A stretch of DNA of 64,000 nucleotides from Malus domestica (GCF_042453785.1 NC_091675.1:446501-510500), one strand, 5' to 3'; positions 20,064 through 31,167 are shown, counted from the stretch's first letter. The notes: generated by a model not told the origin, from the sequence alone. Numbers and translations: made by a program.

Positions 20064-21544
20064 TTATCTTTGGCTGAATAAGTCGTTAATGCACTTTTGG
20101 AGTAACTTTGGGACTAATAACTTGTAAACTCTTTCAGTTGGATGATAACTGTCCCAGAAAACGTACTCTCTGGTATTGTTGCATGTGTTTGGTGACAATC
20201 GATTGCACAATCTGACTACCTCTATTCTTCCTGTTCCACAACAACCTTTGTCTTCAACTTTAAATCCTGCATGCATAAATTCATCAGACTTCACGTAATT
20301 AACTTGGCTAGGAGAGTGTGTCACATTTGTACCCAAGTGTGTTTTCGATTGGATTAGAAATCGCTCGAATGAAAGAAGCAAAATGTAGATATAATTGAAT
20401 TAGTACCATATTTTTGTGGCTTGAGGATGATATCCATGAGTGGACGGTAGACATCCATCAAAACCACCACTTTGGCATGGAATAGCTGCTTGTTAAGGCG
20501 GTCCACCTCCGCGGATAGCTTGGAGTTGAACAACTCTGCTGCTTGATTGTATCTCGCAACACAATTTCTTTCTGAACCTCCGTCTACAGTTCTCATTGAT
20601 GGCAAACATCCAACCGGCGGTAGCCCAGAAATGACAATCCTCCGTGCTCTCGATGCATATAATTCCTTAGTTTAGTTTATATTTAATTAGTTCTGCTTTT
20701 ATAACATGTTTACATACTTGGAACCAGAGAAGTTGGAAGTATATACCTGCAGGAAGGCTGAAGCCTCGACCACCATAAAATCAGTGTAGGCATCTATATC
20801 GTATTGCAAGGAGCGTGCAGGTGTATGAAAGTAGGTATTCACTAGGTCGTCACTGCCTGTTACCACAAAGTGTAGGCTCTTGCTTACAATGCTCTTTGCT
20901 CTCTTTCCTCCAACATAATTTTTCAGCTTCTCTTTGTATTCTTTCAGCAGTAGTAATTGTTCTGATAGCGGTATAACAGACTGAATATGATCATTTGTTT
21001 TATCATACTATTCAGCAAAATATGACTAAAATCAAGAAAAAAAATGAGTACATGTGTGTACCATCATCTCAGATGTTAATGGATCAAATCCTGAAGCGCC
21101 TGAAGCAAAGCTTACTCCGGTGGGAAAGTCCTTCTTTTGGAGACTTGGATCAAGATACGCCGGCAAAAGTTTTTTGATTCCCAGTTCCTCCACTGAAAAA
21201 AGAATTAATTAGTAGCCGATAACATTAGTAATTAATTTGATTAGGACTTGTATTATGTATGATAATATATGATTAAGAGATTATTACACACCAAAGATGT
21301 CTGAGGGCACCTTGCCATTGCCAAATCTTCCGGTAGCTACTCCTCCCATAAAATCTCTTCCATATGGGGGAAAATTGCTTTTAATAATTGTTACAAGGTT
21401 GTTGTTGTTGCCTGTATCAACGGTTGAATCCCCGAACATAAAAACAGCAGGAATTGTAACATTTTTTGGTAGCTTCACAGTTGCTTGGGCAGTAGAGAAT
21501 ATCAGGTCTAGAGAACCAAGCAAAAAGAAAAATAAACTGGTCAT
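20064..21544 (-). CDS. GDSL esterase/lipase, EXL3-like, locus 1
   Basis: Five minus-strand exons (21544-21292, 21192-21062, 20980-20747, 20665-20407, 20266-20064) encode 359 residues, the usual length. GDSL/SGNH enzymes hydrolyse acyl esters; EXL-type members are secreted and often act in anthers or cell walls. The first in-frame ATG opens a signal peptide ([14 protein letters not shown]). Block I is [13 protein letters not shown] with the nucleophile Ser. Block V is DSYHPTE with the catalytic His. In block III the motif reads [13 protein letters not shown]: the oxyanion-hole Asn of the usual GSND is Asp here, whereas the other loci in this window keep Asn. Introns at identical positions and phases join it to loci 2-5, though its sequence is clearly more diverged. 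All junctions are GT-AG and in frame, so it is expressed-gene-like but may be catalytically altered. Confidence 0.88.
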
Positions 21545-21793
21545 TGCAGCTAATACTGCAGGAGAAAACAATGAAGTTTTCTCATGATTCGCATTATGTA
21601 TGGAATTATAAACACGCAAGAAGAATTCACCATATGTGTGAGTGTCAGTTGCGTGACTTCGGGATCAATTGCTTGCAGGGATCTGTTACCGCGCATGCAA
21701 AAGGCGTGCTTTCTGATCATATTAATTGAAACACTCTAAAATGCACCTACAAAATTCATCGTTTATTCCCCTGCATGATAGTCCTAACCATAT
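21545..21793. promoter_or_regulatory. Upstream region of GDSL locus 1
   Basis: Only 250 bp separate the ATG from the gypsy-like element. The start of this element at 21799 may truncate the native promoter or supply new regulatory sequence. No sharp TATA box was identified. Confidence 0.35.
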
Positions 21794-21798
21794 ATAAG

Positions 21799-22925
21799 TG
21801 TTGACCCTAAAAACTACCAAGCTTACGTGGTGCGCAGGCCGAGTAATCTATGAGCTAACTATGTCCTTCGGTTGAATGTGGGGGCATGCCAACTCGTCGG
21901 CCGAGGAGTAAAATATGCTGATGTTGTGTTGAGTGCGCGGCTGACTTCTGCGTATTGCGATTGCGACCGAGGAAGGAACACGTCTCGGCCTTTTGGGTTT
22001 TCGAACCTGAAGACAAGGCTACTATTCTTACGAAGTTCACAAATCGTCGTCGTCGGATTCGGTCACAATGATGGTATTCGTCAGAGTAAACTCACACCGA
22101 ATCGACACCAAAGTGTAAGGGCACAAATACTCAAAGTGGATATATGTCTTAGCAATAAACGTGGTTCGGCCGTCGGAATGCCGAACTCTAAATCCCACTT
22201 GAGAGTATCCAATCATAAACTAACTCGGCGTGCAATGTGCCGAGCCTAATAAACTGTAACACCTCACTTCGCCTAGACGGCTAATGAGATGATCTCAACC
22301 AATAAGGATTCGGAAATCCTTTTCGATCGAGACTTGGATAGATAACCAGTCACCCTCGATGTATTGCTATCTATGCCGACTGAAGATGCTGCGAGACCAA
22401 CTGGTTCTACGGTGACAGTGCTATCTATGCCGACTGAAGATATCACCGGTTGCTTTCACAGTGCTGTTTTTCCAAACTGAAGGTGTGTCGGCGAAAGGAA
22501 AAGCAAAAGTCTCAAGGTAGTTGAGAGAATTTGCGCAGGGCAGTTGTGTGTTGAATTGAAGGGGGCTTGTTTTAATGTCTTCTCTCCCTATTTATAGCAG
22601 CCAACCTGTATTGAATCCTATTCATTCCTGGATTAGAACTCTTTCTTATAATCCATCTTTATCTCGACTAATCCTATTCCTACTAGGACTTTGAACACAA
22701 CTCATTATAAACCGTGTTCAATCTCAGCATCCGGATCCTGTCAAAACTCCCTCTCATAACAAGATTCGTCCACATTCCTCTTTCCGATAGGATATGATCC
22801 ACTTCGACTGCTTGGCCCATGGGCTAAATAACTTCTGGGCCGAGGATGAATTTAACCTCGGCTTATCTCATTCTGGACCGAAACAGATTTAACTCGACCC
22901 AAAACAGTATTTTTAGGCCCAAACA
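21799..22925 (-). repeat. 3' LTR (left copy) of the gypsy-like element
   Basis: On the plus strand it begins TGTTGACCCTAAAA and ends GGCCCAAACA. It shares colinear blocks with 28978-30113 such as cgaatcgacaccaaagtgta and tctccctatttatagcagcc (a TATA-like region). Direction follows from the adjoining purine tract. Confidence 0.9.
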
Positions 22926-23297
22926 TTGCCCCCTTGCTTTTGAGGTCGTCAACCAATACTCTTTAGTTCGAGCCTCGACCTTGAAGAAGTGAAACCGACT
23001 CTCAGGAACTGCCACTACGCGCACTTATGAGGCGTGATACCTCAATCTCGATTTACAAACCGTCATGTTGTGTGTCAATCCCCTGGTTACCCTAGCAGCC
23101 TTTAATCATGATCCTCGAAACCATGCGACCGTCGAAACGTCTCTCTTGCATTAAAATCGCCGTAACACGCCATCATGCGTCCTCAATCTGTGAAAATCTC
23201 GATCCTCTCGCCTCGATTTTCTGATTGTGTACAATGATTAGCATATCTCCAGCTTGATTTTGAAAATCAACCGTTTAGCATTCCGTTCCTAAATGCT

Positions 23298-23305
23298 TAT
23301 AAATA
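23298..23305 (+). promoter_or_regulatory. TATA box of the antisense gene
   Basis: TATAAATA lies 133 bp before the ATG at 23438 on the strand opposite to gag. It is followed by a pyrimidine-rich leader with repeated TTTCTTTCC-like words. It suggests the antisense gene has its own promoter instead of depending on the LTR. Confidence 0.5.
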
Positions 23306-23437
23306 CCTAGACTTTTCCATTCATACCTTACGCTCTCTCAAACCTTTGAAATTTTCTTTCCGTTCTGTTTTCTTCTAGAAAAACTTCAAAAACAAGGATT
23401 CTTCTTGTTCATCTCAGAAATTTCTAACCTTTCTCTA

Positions 23438-24511
23438 ATGGCTTCCTTTGTATCACAACTCTCTTCTGAGTGCGACAAGTGCAATGATTTCATTGATCAG
23501 CACGCTATCAAAACTCTGCGTTTCGAAGGTGAGTCCAACACTACTCACCAAGTTCTGGGCCTACTCTTCAAGGATACAGTGCCGTCATCCATCACCAACC
23601 TGTTCAAAAAATACTGTTTGACAGGTTTGCTGCAAGGATTCGATTGGTTGAAGTGGTGCCAAACAAAACCCCAAGGATCCTGGCCTTCACCCAATGCAAA
23701 CTGGGTGGCATGGGTCATTCGAATGGAAAAGTTCTTTGGCAAAGAGTGGAAAACTCTTGGTATTTACGACGCAATTAAGTTCTCGACTATGGAGATTACA
23801 ATGGATAAAGAGCTCCTCATGGCAGCTTTTAGCCTCTGGTGCTCGACCACCAACACCTTGGTCCTTCCATTTAGTCCTATGATTCCTACCATCCTTGACA
23901 TCTTGGCTATTATTGGGACTTCTCCTTCCGGCATCCCGATCGATGCTACCCTTATTGGATGCCCTTCTAACCTTGATCTCAAGGCGTTATTCGATGATCA
24001 AGCCATCGAGACGTTGAGCCAGGAAGGTCAAGAGCCTTCAAAAGTCGATGTTCAGAAATTGCACAAGAATTTCCTAAACTACAACACCCTTATCCTCCAT
24101 TTTGCTAGTCGAGGAGAGGCGAGCCTTCAGAAGGGGGAACACGAGGCCTTCCTGTTCTACTGGTATAACAAATTCATTTGTTGTACCAAGTCAAACAAAT
24201 GCTTGGTCGAGAACATGCCAGTAGCAGAAGCCCTAGCTAGTGGCCATTCTTTAGCACTTAGCTCCGCCATCATTGCCAACCTTCTTCGTTGCTTGGCTGA
24301 GACGACCCTTAACAAGGTTGACCCGCACCAGAATGGACCCTTGTGGATGTTCCAACTCTGGCTGCAGGTTTATTTCTCCACGCTTCGGCCAGAAGTCTCT
24401 AACCTCCAGTCTACTGTAGCGCTCGACCTTCAATTGGCCTCTCGACCAGTGCCTCATCATCGAGCCGAAGAAGTCTTCAAATGTCTCTTCGACCTGGATG
24501 TCTTTTTTTGA
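23438..24511 (+). CDS. Plant mobile domain (aminotransferase-like) protein in the element
   Basis: The ATG at 23438 opens 357 codons. The region from about residue 70 carries features of the plant mobile domain family (PF10536): W-x-x-W spacing in FDWLKWCQ, then WVAWVIRMEKFFGKEWKTLGIYDAIKFS, TLVLPFSPMIPTILDILAIIGTSPSG, a HFASRGEASLQKGEHEAFLFYWYNKFICC block and ALSSAIIANLLRCLAE. In host genes (MAIL1/MAIN type) this domain acts in silencing and genome stability; the same domain is widespread in plant transposons. Here it is antisense to gag within an LTR element. The frame is intact over the whole domain although gag is riddled with stops, so it may have been maintained longer. Downstream exons at 24512-26733 look like its continuation. 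The family call is from motif memory. Confidence 0.72.
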   Translation: MASFVSQLSSECDKCNDFIDQHAIKTLRFEGESNTTHQVLGLLFKDTVPSSITNLFKKYCLTGLLQGFDWLKWCQTKPQGSWPSPNANWVAWVIRMEKFFGKEWKTLGIYDAIKFSTMEITMDKELLMAAFSLWCSTTNTLVLPFSPMIPTILDILAIIGTSPSGIPIDATLIGCPSNLDLKALFDDQAIETLSQEGQEPSKVDVQKLHKNFLNYNTLILHFASRGEASLQKGEHEAFLFYWYNKFICCTKSNKCLVENMPVAEALASGHSLALSSAIIANLLRCLAETTLNKVDPHQNGPLWMFQLWLQVYFSTLRPEVSNLQSTVALDLQLASRPVPHHRAEEVFKCLFDLDVFF

Positions 24512-26733
24512 TGATGAATTTTTGATATGTCGTCGTCAAGAATATCCTTGCTCCACCAGGCTTCCCACATCGACTTGGAGTGACAGTGAGGAAGCTGCTT
24601 TTCGTCAAACTTGGAGTGACAGTGAGGATGCTGCTTTTCGTCAAAACTGGGGGTCATTCGTGTTAACTCGCGACCTTCCCCTTGGTTGTGATGCTCATCG
24701 GGCGAGTTGGGAAGTCTATCACCCCCACTTTGCTGCCCGGCAGCTCGGGTACTTCCAAGGTTGCCCATTGCCTTTACTTTGTTCTCGCTCCCTTTTGACC
24801 CGAGGGCGCGTCTTTGGTTCTTCAGAAAGGGAGTGTAGAGACGCCGAAAAAGAATTTTAGGAGCGATGCAAGAAATTTCATCTTCGACCAAATTCTCCTG
24901 AGTCTCTCGGCACTCATATCTTCAGCGACTAGTGGGAAGAATATACGCACGACTTTTTTGGCACTTCAGTTGAGGATCAACAAAATATTTGGTGATCGGC
25001 CCAAGAAACCCTTCGCCCCTCAATCTAAAGAGGCGCCTCAAGGTATACCCTTGTTTCTACCTATATTTTTCTTTTAGACATTTGGGTAATTCTATTAACG
25101 GGACTTTGATTTCTTAGGTGGTCGGGTACTAAAACAGACGGATGTGGTCGCCCCGGTAGTGGTCAAGAAAAAACTGGCCATTTCCTCCAAGTCGACCACC
25201 GTAAAAATCTTATTGAGCAAATGACCTCACCCGGTTACCGAGACGACAGGCGAAACTCCTCGTCCCTCGAAACTCGTCAAGAAATTGGCGAAGAATGGAG
25301 CTCGAGAGATTCATGTCATCTCCAACCATACCACTGGGATAACCGCCTTAAGTGCCTCTCATCCCGTTCCTGTTGCTCAGACTTCGGCAGATAATCGGCC
25401 TTCTCTGGCTGGCCCGGTAACCCAAGCTCAACCAACACCTGAGGTCCCCAGGGTAGTGGTTGAGCTAGTTGCTGCACCCTCGGTTGACTTGCCTGCAGCT
25501 CCAGGGTCAACATGAGTACCTGTTCTGGGGAAGATGACTTATTTGACTAGAAAGGATCTCTCCAGGAATCTGAAGCATTCGGTGGTCATTTTAGAAGAGG
25601 TATGATTACGTTGTCAACTCCATTTGTTTATTAAGTATCGAACAATTTTTAACACTTTTGTTTTAGGATGATGGGAGTGACGAGACTCCGCTGGCAAGTC
25701 GCTATCGACCAATCCAGGCTTCTTCCGTTGATCCTCTCCCCGTGTTTAAGGCAGCCGATCAGGTTGATCCTCCGACGGCCGATCACGGAAAGAAGCCTAT
25801 GGTCGAGCCTGAAGCAATATCAGAAACTCCACTTCACCCTCAGGATCACGACCTCGCCATCCCTCATCAAGAAGTGACCTCGACTTTTGTAAGGCTCGAT
25901 TACTTTCTATTGTCAATTTGTTATAACATGTCTGAACCGAGAAAATATTAAATGTCAGGTGCCCACCCATTCTTTTCATCAAAAATTCTACGCGTCGAAA
26001 GGTGTTATCTATATTTCTTGGCCGCCTCAGTGGCCGTCGAACGTAGATAACCTCCATAAGCTACGTGAACTGAGAAGCAGTCTAAGACACTGGGCTTGGT
26101 CATTAAGTTCTTTAGGTTCGAGCAACGAACTTGAAGACATGGCCGAAGTCTCCTCTCGGCAGGTTTAAAACAAAAACCTTCTTGCTAAATGCTTTCGTGA
26201 TTTCTTTGTGCATAAAATGATTTTTGTGTGCAGCCTTCATGGGAAGTCGAGTTTAATGCTCTCTTGTCAAGTACTTCTAGAGCGGCTGGTCCTTCGGTCG
26301 CTACGACTGCTCCTGCCGACTTAGCTGCTCTGGTTCGGTTGTAAGAAGTTTTGTCTCTCTCGGCGTCACAAGTCCTTAAGCGCAAAGGTCTCGATTTGTT
26401 GGGTGCATGCCTAAACGACCTTGGAGCAGATGGTCAAATGAGCGCCGAGGCTATCGTTCAGGCGTCGTCCGCCTTGGAGTGAGTTCAGGAATCCTTTAGT
26501 GTTTCAAGAACGCTATTCGGGCTGATAATGATTTGAAAGCTGCCCTGGCCGTCCAAGACACTCTTCATCCGAAGATCGATGCTTTAAAGGCAAAATGGGA
26601 AACCTTGGCTGACCTCGACCGTCAAATGGCTGAACTGGCAAAACGAAGGTCGGCTATCGCTTCTGAGCTTGCGAAGGACTTCGAGTCGGGTGGCAAAGAT
26701 TATTTAACCAAGTATGCAGTGAACGCTGTCTGA
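24512..26733 (+). pseudogene. Downstream exons of the antisense PMD gene
   Basis: Plus-strand coding blocks follow in order with intron-like gaps. A block with RDLPLGCDAHRASWEVYHPHFAARQLGYFQ (about 24660-24760) is preceded by a 36-bp tandem duplication (TWSDSEEAAFRQ twice, 24571-24642). Next come an exon after TTCTTAG (25120) and an exon at 25666-25887 between TTTTAG and GTAAGG (beginning DDGSDETPLASRYRP). An exon begins after GTCAG at 25959, and another after GTGTGCAG at 26233 (PSWEVEFNALLSS). A Leu/Lys/Glu-rich coiled-coil end finishes at 26733. Stops and frame changes between blocks mean it is at least partly decayed, but exon-intron structure is still visible. Confidence 0.5.
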
Positions 26734-26800
26734 CCGATGTAGGACCATCTGTCTGTTTCCTTGGGCTGAGCATGTCGAATACATTTTTACGCTGGCCTTC

Positions 26801-27320
26801 ACTAGGTTCCTTTAAAGGTTTCACCGTAATCGTCGATTAGTGTTGTGATGTCGACATCTGCATCGGAGGCAGTTTCCTCTTGCCTCAGTTAATACAACGC
26901 GTGCCTTACAAGTGCTACACAAAACTATCGGCCTGCCATTTCCATCTTCACTGGAGTCTGACATGGACTCAACTATGGCAGGTCCTGAGAGTTCGGTGGG
27001 TGGTGCATTAGAAAACAAGTTGATCTTGAGTCAAGGTTAGGAACATTTCTTTAGGATATATGGTACTATTGGCCCGCCATTTTCTTCGTCGTTGTAGTTT
27101 GACATTGGTTCAACTATGGCCGGTCTTGAGAGCTCGGTAGGTGGCGCGTTGGAAAATAGGTCGATCTTGAGTCGAGGCTGGGAGCTTTGCTTTCGGATGT
27201 GTTGTACTAGGGCAAAATCGACCTTCTCTTTTCCTTTGTTCTTAGGCAAACGGGCGTCTACCATGCTGATTGTCGCTGAAGGGAATGGATCCGTATCAAC
27301 CGTCATGCGTTTTTCAGGAA
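26801..27320 (-). repeat. Duplicated gag-derived segment
   Basis: Minus-strand peptides at 27018-26821 and 27306-27037 share FSNAPPTELS-PAIVE-MS and a following E(D/E)NG-PIV phrase. They show a roughly 210-bp tandem duplication within the element, downstream of gag. Confidence 0.6.
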
Positions 27321-27323
27321 ACT

Positions 27324-28975
27324 TTAACTTGCCTTTGTCAATCCAGCTCTGGATATCATCACGAAATATGACACAATTGTTTGTCGCATGCTTTGTCTAG
27401 TTATGGTATTTGCAATATGTCTTCCCTTTTCGGCCTTGGGAATATTATGCCTTGGCCGAAGTCTGATGATCTTTGCTGATAGCAATTGATCGAAAATTGT
27501 TTCGACCTTTGTAATATCAAAAGTGTAGACTTTCGATATCTTCGCTGTTTCTTCCGTGGCCGAGCGAGTTTTAGCTTCCTTGGAATTAATCTGAGTCAAT
27601 GCCTTGCAGATGTATGATTTATCTATTACTATCTCGGCTGCGTCCACGCTGACGTATTGGGACTCTTCACATTCGGTCGATGCATAACTAACCGTGGGGT
27701 TTTTGTAAATCGTCCATCGGGATGGGGGTTTCAAGATCTTCTCTTCTCGGAGAAAATGATCATATTGCTCGACATGCTGGGCTAGTTCATACATATCTCG
27801 AAAGTTTGCCCCCAAGAATTTCTTTTTGTATTCCACGTCGAGGCCGTTCAGAGCAAGTCTAACAAATTCGACTTTGGGTAGAGGCACTCGGCACCAATTC
27901 CTGGCCGATTTGAATCTGGTAAGATAATCCATTGGTGACTCATCAGATGCTTAGGCCTTCCTTGCTAATGAAGAAACTGACATTTCCATCCCTGGCCGAT
28001 AAAACTGCTCGTGAAATTTCTCGACTAACTCCTCCCAACTTTGGATAGAATTAGGTAGGAGGTTGATATACCAGGTAAATGCTGAGCCGATCAATGAAAA
28101 GTTGAACAACCGTAGCTTATGAAAGTCACTATTAACATCTCCACATTGCGCGGTGAAACGAGCCATATGTTCTAACGAAGATAAGGACGATTCTCCAGCG
28201 AAAAAGCTAAAATCTAGAATTTGAAACCTTTAGGGTATTCGAATGTTTCCACATATGCTGGATACGGATGGATAAATTTAAGGAACTTCAACCCATTTTT
28301 CATGGCCGAATCAATCATCCGCTGGACCTCGGTCATATCAACGGGTATTGTTTCCACTCTCTGGTCGGATCCGTCTGACCTACTATTCGATCCTCTTCTT
28401 GTTTCTAAGTTAATTGGTTTGAGCCGAGCAGGGATTGGCTCGGCTTGCACTATTGGTAACAGATTATTTCTTGGCGGTAATTACCGGGAAAAATCGGACC
28501 TGTCGTCGCTGACCTTTCTAACCAGTATTTCAAGCAATCTGGTTTGTGTCTCACTGGTACTGCGTATTATGTCGTGCAGTTTATCAATTCCTCAACTAAA
28601 TGTCTATTCAACCATCCGAGACTGTTCGTCAAGTGGTCTTCGAAGAAACGATCTTGTTGGTGGATCAAAGTCTTCACTACCATCTTCATCACAGTCCTCT
28701 ATTATCCCTTCATTGAGAACGCATGTGTTTTTGTTATGGATTTCTAGACTGCGAAGCTGACCGCCGAGATTAACTTTCATTTCTTTACGGGTCACGCTTG
28801 TGGATTCAGGTGTCACGGCGCTAAGAGGATTCTTCGCCCGTGGTATATTTTGTCCTATGTTCTGAATTGGCAAATCGGTCGTTGATTTTCCCATAGCTGT
28901 TTTCTTTTTAACCGATCGTGTTTCAATTAGCATGAACTTCGTAGTTTTAGCACTGAGTCCCATTGGGCGTGCCAA
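27324..28975 (-). pseudogene. Degenerate gag of the gypsy-like element
   Basis: Starting right after the primer-binding-like site, minus-strand frames give a Ser/Arg-rich N-terminal part (28975-28604) and a segment with VEMIDSAMKNGLKF-like sequence (28450-28214). A retrotransposon-gag core follows (28166-27951: ARFTAQCGDVNSDFHKLRLF, then AFTWYINLLPNSIQSWEELVEKFHEQF). The C-terminal gag (27932-27324) has LTRFKSARNWC, FVRLALNGLD and MYELAQHVEQYD. Each junction has stops or frame changes. The W-Y-x-x-L-P and W-x-x-L-x-x-x-F-x-x-x-F spacing is the usual Ty3/gypsy capsid signature. No zinc knuckle or protease DTG motif follows. Confidence 0.78.
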
Positions 28976-28977
28976 AA

Positions 28978-30113
28978 TATTGACCCTAAAACTACCAAGC
29001 CTACGTGGCGCGTAGGCCGAGTAATCTATAAGCTAACTACGTCATTCGGTTGAATGTGGGGCGTGCCAACTCGTCGGTCGAGCTTGGCCGAGGAGTAAAA
29101 TATGCTGATGTGTTGAGCGCGCGGCCGACTTCTTCGTCTTGCGATTGCAACCGATGAAGGAACACGTCTCGGCCTCTTGGGTTCTCGAACCTGAAGACAA
29201 GGCTACTATTCTTACGAAGTTCACAAATCGTCGTCGTCGGATTCGGTCACAGTGATGGTATTTGTCAGAGTAAACTCACACCGAATCGACACCAAAGTGT
29301 AAGGGCACAAATACTCAAAGCGGATATATGTCTTAACAATAAACGTGGTTCGACCGTCGGAATGCCGAACTCTAAATCCCACTTGAGAGTATCCAATCAT
29401 AAACTAACTCGACGTGTAATGTGCCGAGCCTAATAAACTGTTACACCTCACTTCGCCAAGACGACTAATGAGATGACATCGACCAATAAGGATTCGGAAA
29501 TCCTTTTTGACCGAGACTTGGATAGATAACCAATCACCCTCGATGCAGTGCTATCTATGCCGACTGAAGATGCTGCGAGGCCGGCTGGTTTCACGGTGAT
29601 AGTGTTATCTATGCCGACTGAAGATATCACCGGTTGCCTTCACAGTGCTGTTTATCCAAATTGAAAGTGTGTCGGCGAAAAAGGAAAAGGAAAAAGTCTC
29701 AAGGTAGTTGAAAGAATTTGCGCAGGGCAGTTGTGTGTTAAATTGAAGGGGGCATGTTTCAATGTCTTCTCTCCCTATTTATAGCAGCCAACCTGTATTG
29801 AATCTTATTCATTCCTGGATTAGAACTCATTTTCATAATCCACCTTTATCTCGACTAATCCTATTCCTACTAGGACTTTGAACACAACTCATTATCAAAT
29901 CGTGTTCAATCTCAGCATCCTGATCCCGTCGAGACTCCCTTTCATAACAGTATTCGTCCATATTCCTCTTTCCGATAGGATATGATCCACTTCGACCGCT
30001 CGGCCCATGGGCTGAATAACTTCTGGGCCGAGGATGAATCTAACCTCAGCTTGTCCCATTCTGGGCCGAAACAGATCTAACTCGGCCCAAAACAATATTT
30101 TTGGGCCTAAACA
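28978..30113 (-). repeat. 5' LTR (right copy) of the gypsy-like element
   Basis: Colinear with 21799-22925; on the minus strand it begins TGTTTAGGCCCAAA and ends in GGGTCAATA (TA for CA at the inner end). It contains tctccctatttatagcag near 29770 as a TATA-like region. Confidence 0.9.
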
Positions 30114-30254
30114 ACAAGTGAACCTTAAAAATAAAATTGATATGAAGGAGTGCTACTACTTTTTTTTTGTGAATATGCTTTATGTAACTTTTTACAAGAA
30201 TTTAGTTTTGTTAGTACTTCAGGTGCAATTATGTTTCTGTTCCTGCACCACAAC

Positions 30255-30605
30255 TTATGCATCTGCAACCATCGAGGGGCGCGCAACTGCCTGCTGCAGA
30301 AAATGGAACATTTAAATTTCAAGGACTGTTCGCGTTTGGAGATTCGCATAGTGTTACTTACTGACTTTGAAGATTTATATATAGCCTCAGGGCAAGGCGA
30401 ATTGGTGTTTTCGGTGATAGAGAATTAGGATGCACGCCATTTGGCAGAACCAGATGAGGGTTACTGATGGAGTTGTTTGGAGAGTTCAATTCGAAGTTAT
30501 CATCTGAATTTGATTGCATCAATGCGAACTTTACAGACACGAAGCTAGTCTATATGGATCTCTACCAACCTTTTCGTTGTTGTTGCCGGTTCCAATACTT
30601 AGGCG
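30255..30605 (+). pseudogene. Scrambled GDSL lipase fragments
   Basis: On the plus strand, opposite to the cluster, one frame with stops gives QGLFAFGDS (block I with the catalytic Ser region). It runs straight into YSLRARRIGVFGDRELGC (exon 4-like) and ELFGEFNSKLSSEFDCINANFTDTKLVYMDLYQPF (exon 4-like continuation), then LFVVVAGSN (exon 3 block III). The order is exon 1, exon 4, exon 3 without introns, so it is rearranged debris. It lies just outside the right LTR of the gypsy-like element. Confidence 0.6.
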
Positions 30606-30743
30606 CCGCCCTTGGGACCACTTATCACGGCGCCTAATCTTACATACCGCAGCATCCAGTGGGTCTACTGGGGTCCCCGTCTCCTTCCAGATTTGAACTC
30701 TTCAAATTTATCCTCAAATTCTAGGTTAAAGTTAATTAACTAA

Positions 30744-31167
30744 CGGGTGTATTCAATTGGGATTTGAAGGGATTTTAATTCTTTTAATAAATCTAGGGGT
30801 ATTCAATCAGAATTTCAAGTTATTCTCTGAAATTCTAGGTGTATTCAATTAGAATTTTAAGATAGTTTATTAAAATTCTTAGAAATCTTGGTGTACTCAA
30901 TTAGGATTTTAAAGAAGTTTATAACATTTCAGGTGTATTCAATCAGAAATTGATTTTAAAAAATTTGAGAAAATTGAGGAATTAGAGGGAATTGGAGAGA
31001 TTTCATAGTGTATTTTAAACATCCACAAATCTCACATATTCCCCTGAAATTTCAAGGGAATTGAATCAAAATTTTATATAGAATCTCTACAAATCAATTA
31101 AACTCCATAAAAATCCATGAATTTATAAATTCATTAAAAACTCTCGCGTTCTCAATTGAATACCCTC
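30744..31167. mobile_element. MITE flanked by TAA, Harbinger/Tourist-like
   Basis: Ends are cgggtgtattcaattggga and, inverted, gagggtattcaattgaga. Flanking TAA at 30741-30743 and 31168-31170 is a single TAA in the empty site of copy B (near 60288-60290). The interior holds several more ggtgtattcaat units in direct and inverted forms. No ORF. A 3-bp TAA duplication is the mark of PIF/Harbinger-derived MITEs. Confidence 0.82.

Larger units (their letters stand above)
21799..30113 (-). mobile_element. Non-autonomous Ty3/gypsy-like LTR element with antisense gene
   Basis: Two LTRs (21799-22925 and 28978-30113, about 1.13 kb) bound a 6.05-kb interior. Flanking 5-mers ATAAG (21794-21798) and ACAAG (30114-30118) form a target duplication with one mismatch. 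Orientation is minus. A purine-rich tract (GCAAGGGGGCAA) abuts the left LTR, and a primer-binding-like start (TTTTGGCACGCCCAATGGGA) follows the right LTR on the minus strand. Gag remnants are at 28975-27324 (-). I find no protease, reverse transcriptase, RNase H or integrase motif anywhere inside, so it cannot move alone. The space where pol would be expected holds plus-strand coding exons with a plant mobile domain. Such antisense ORFs are known from the Tat/Ogre branch of Ty3/gypsy. LTRs differ at many sites, so it is older than the two copia elements. Confidence 0.85.

Noticed and set aside
28221-28760. 179-codon plus-strand ORF
   Set aside because: Antisense of the gag region; composition follows the gag codons and it has no recognisable domain.
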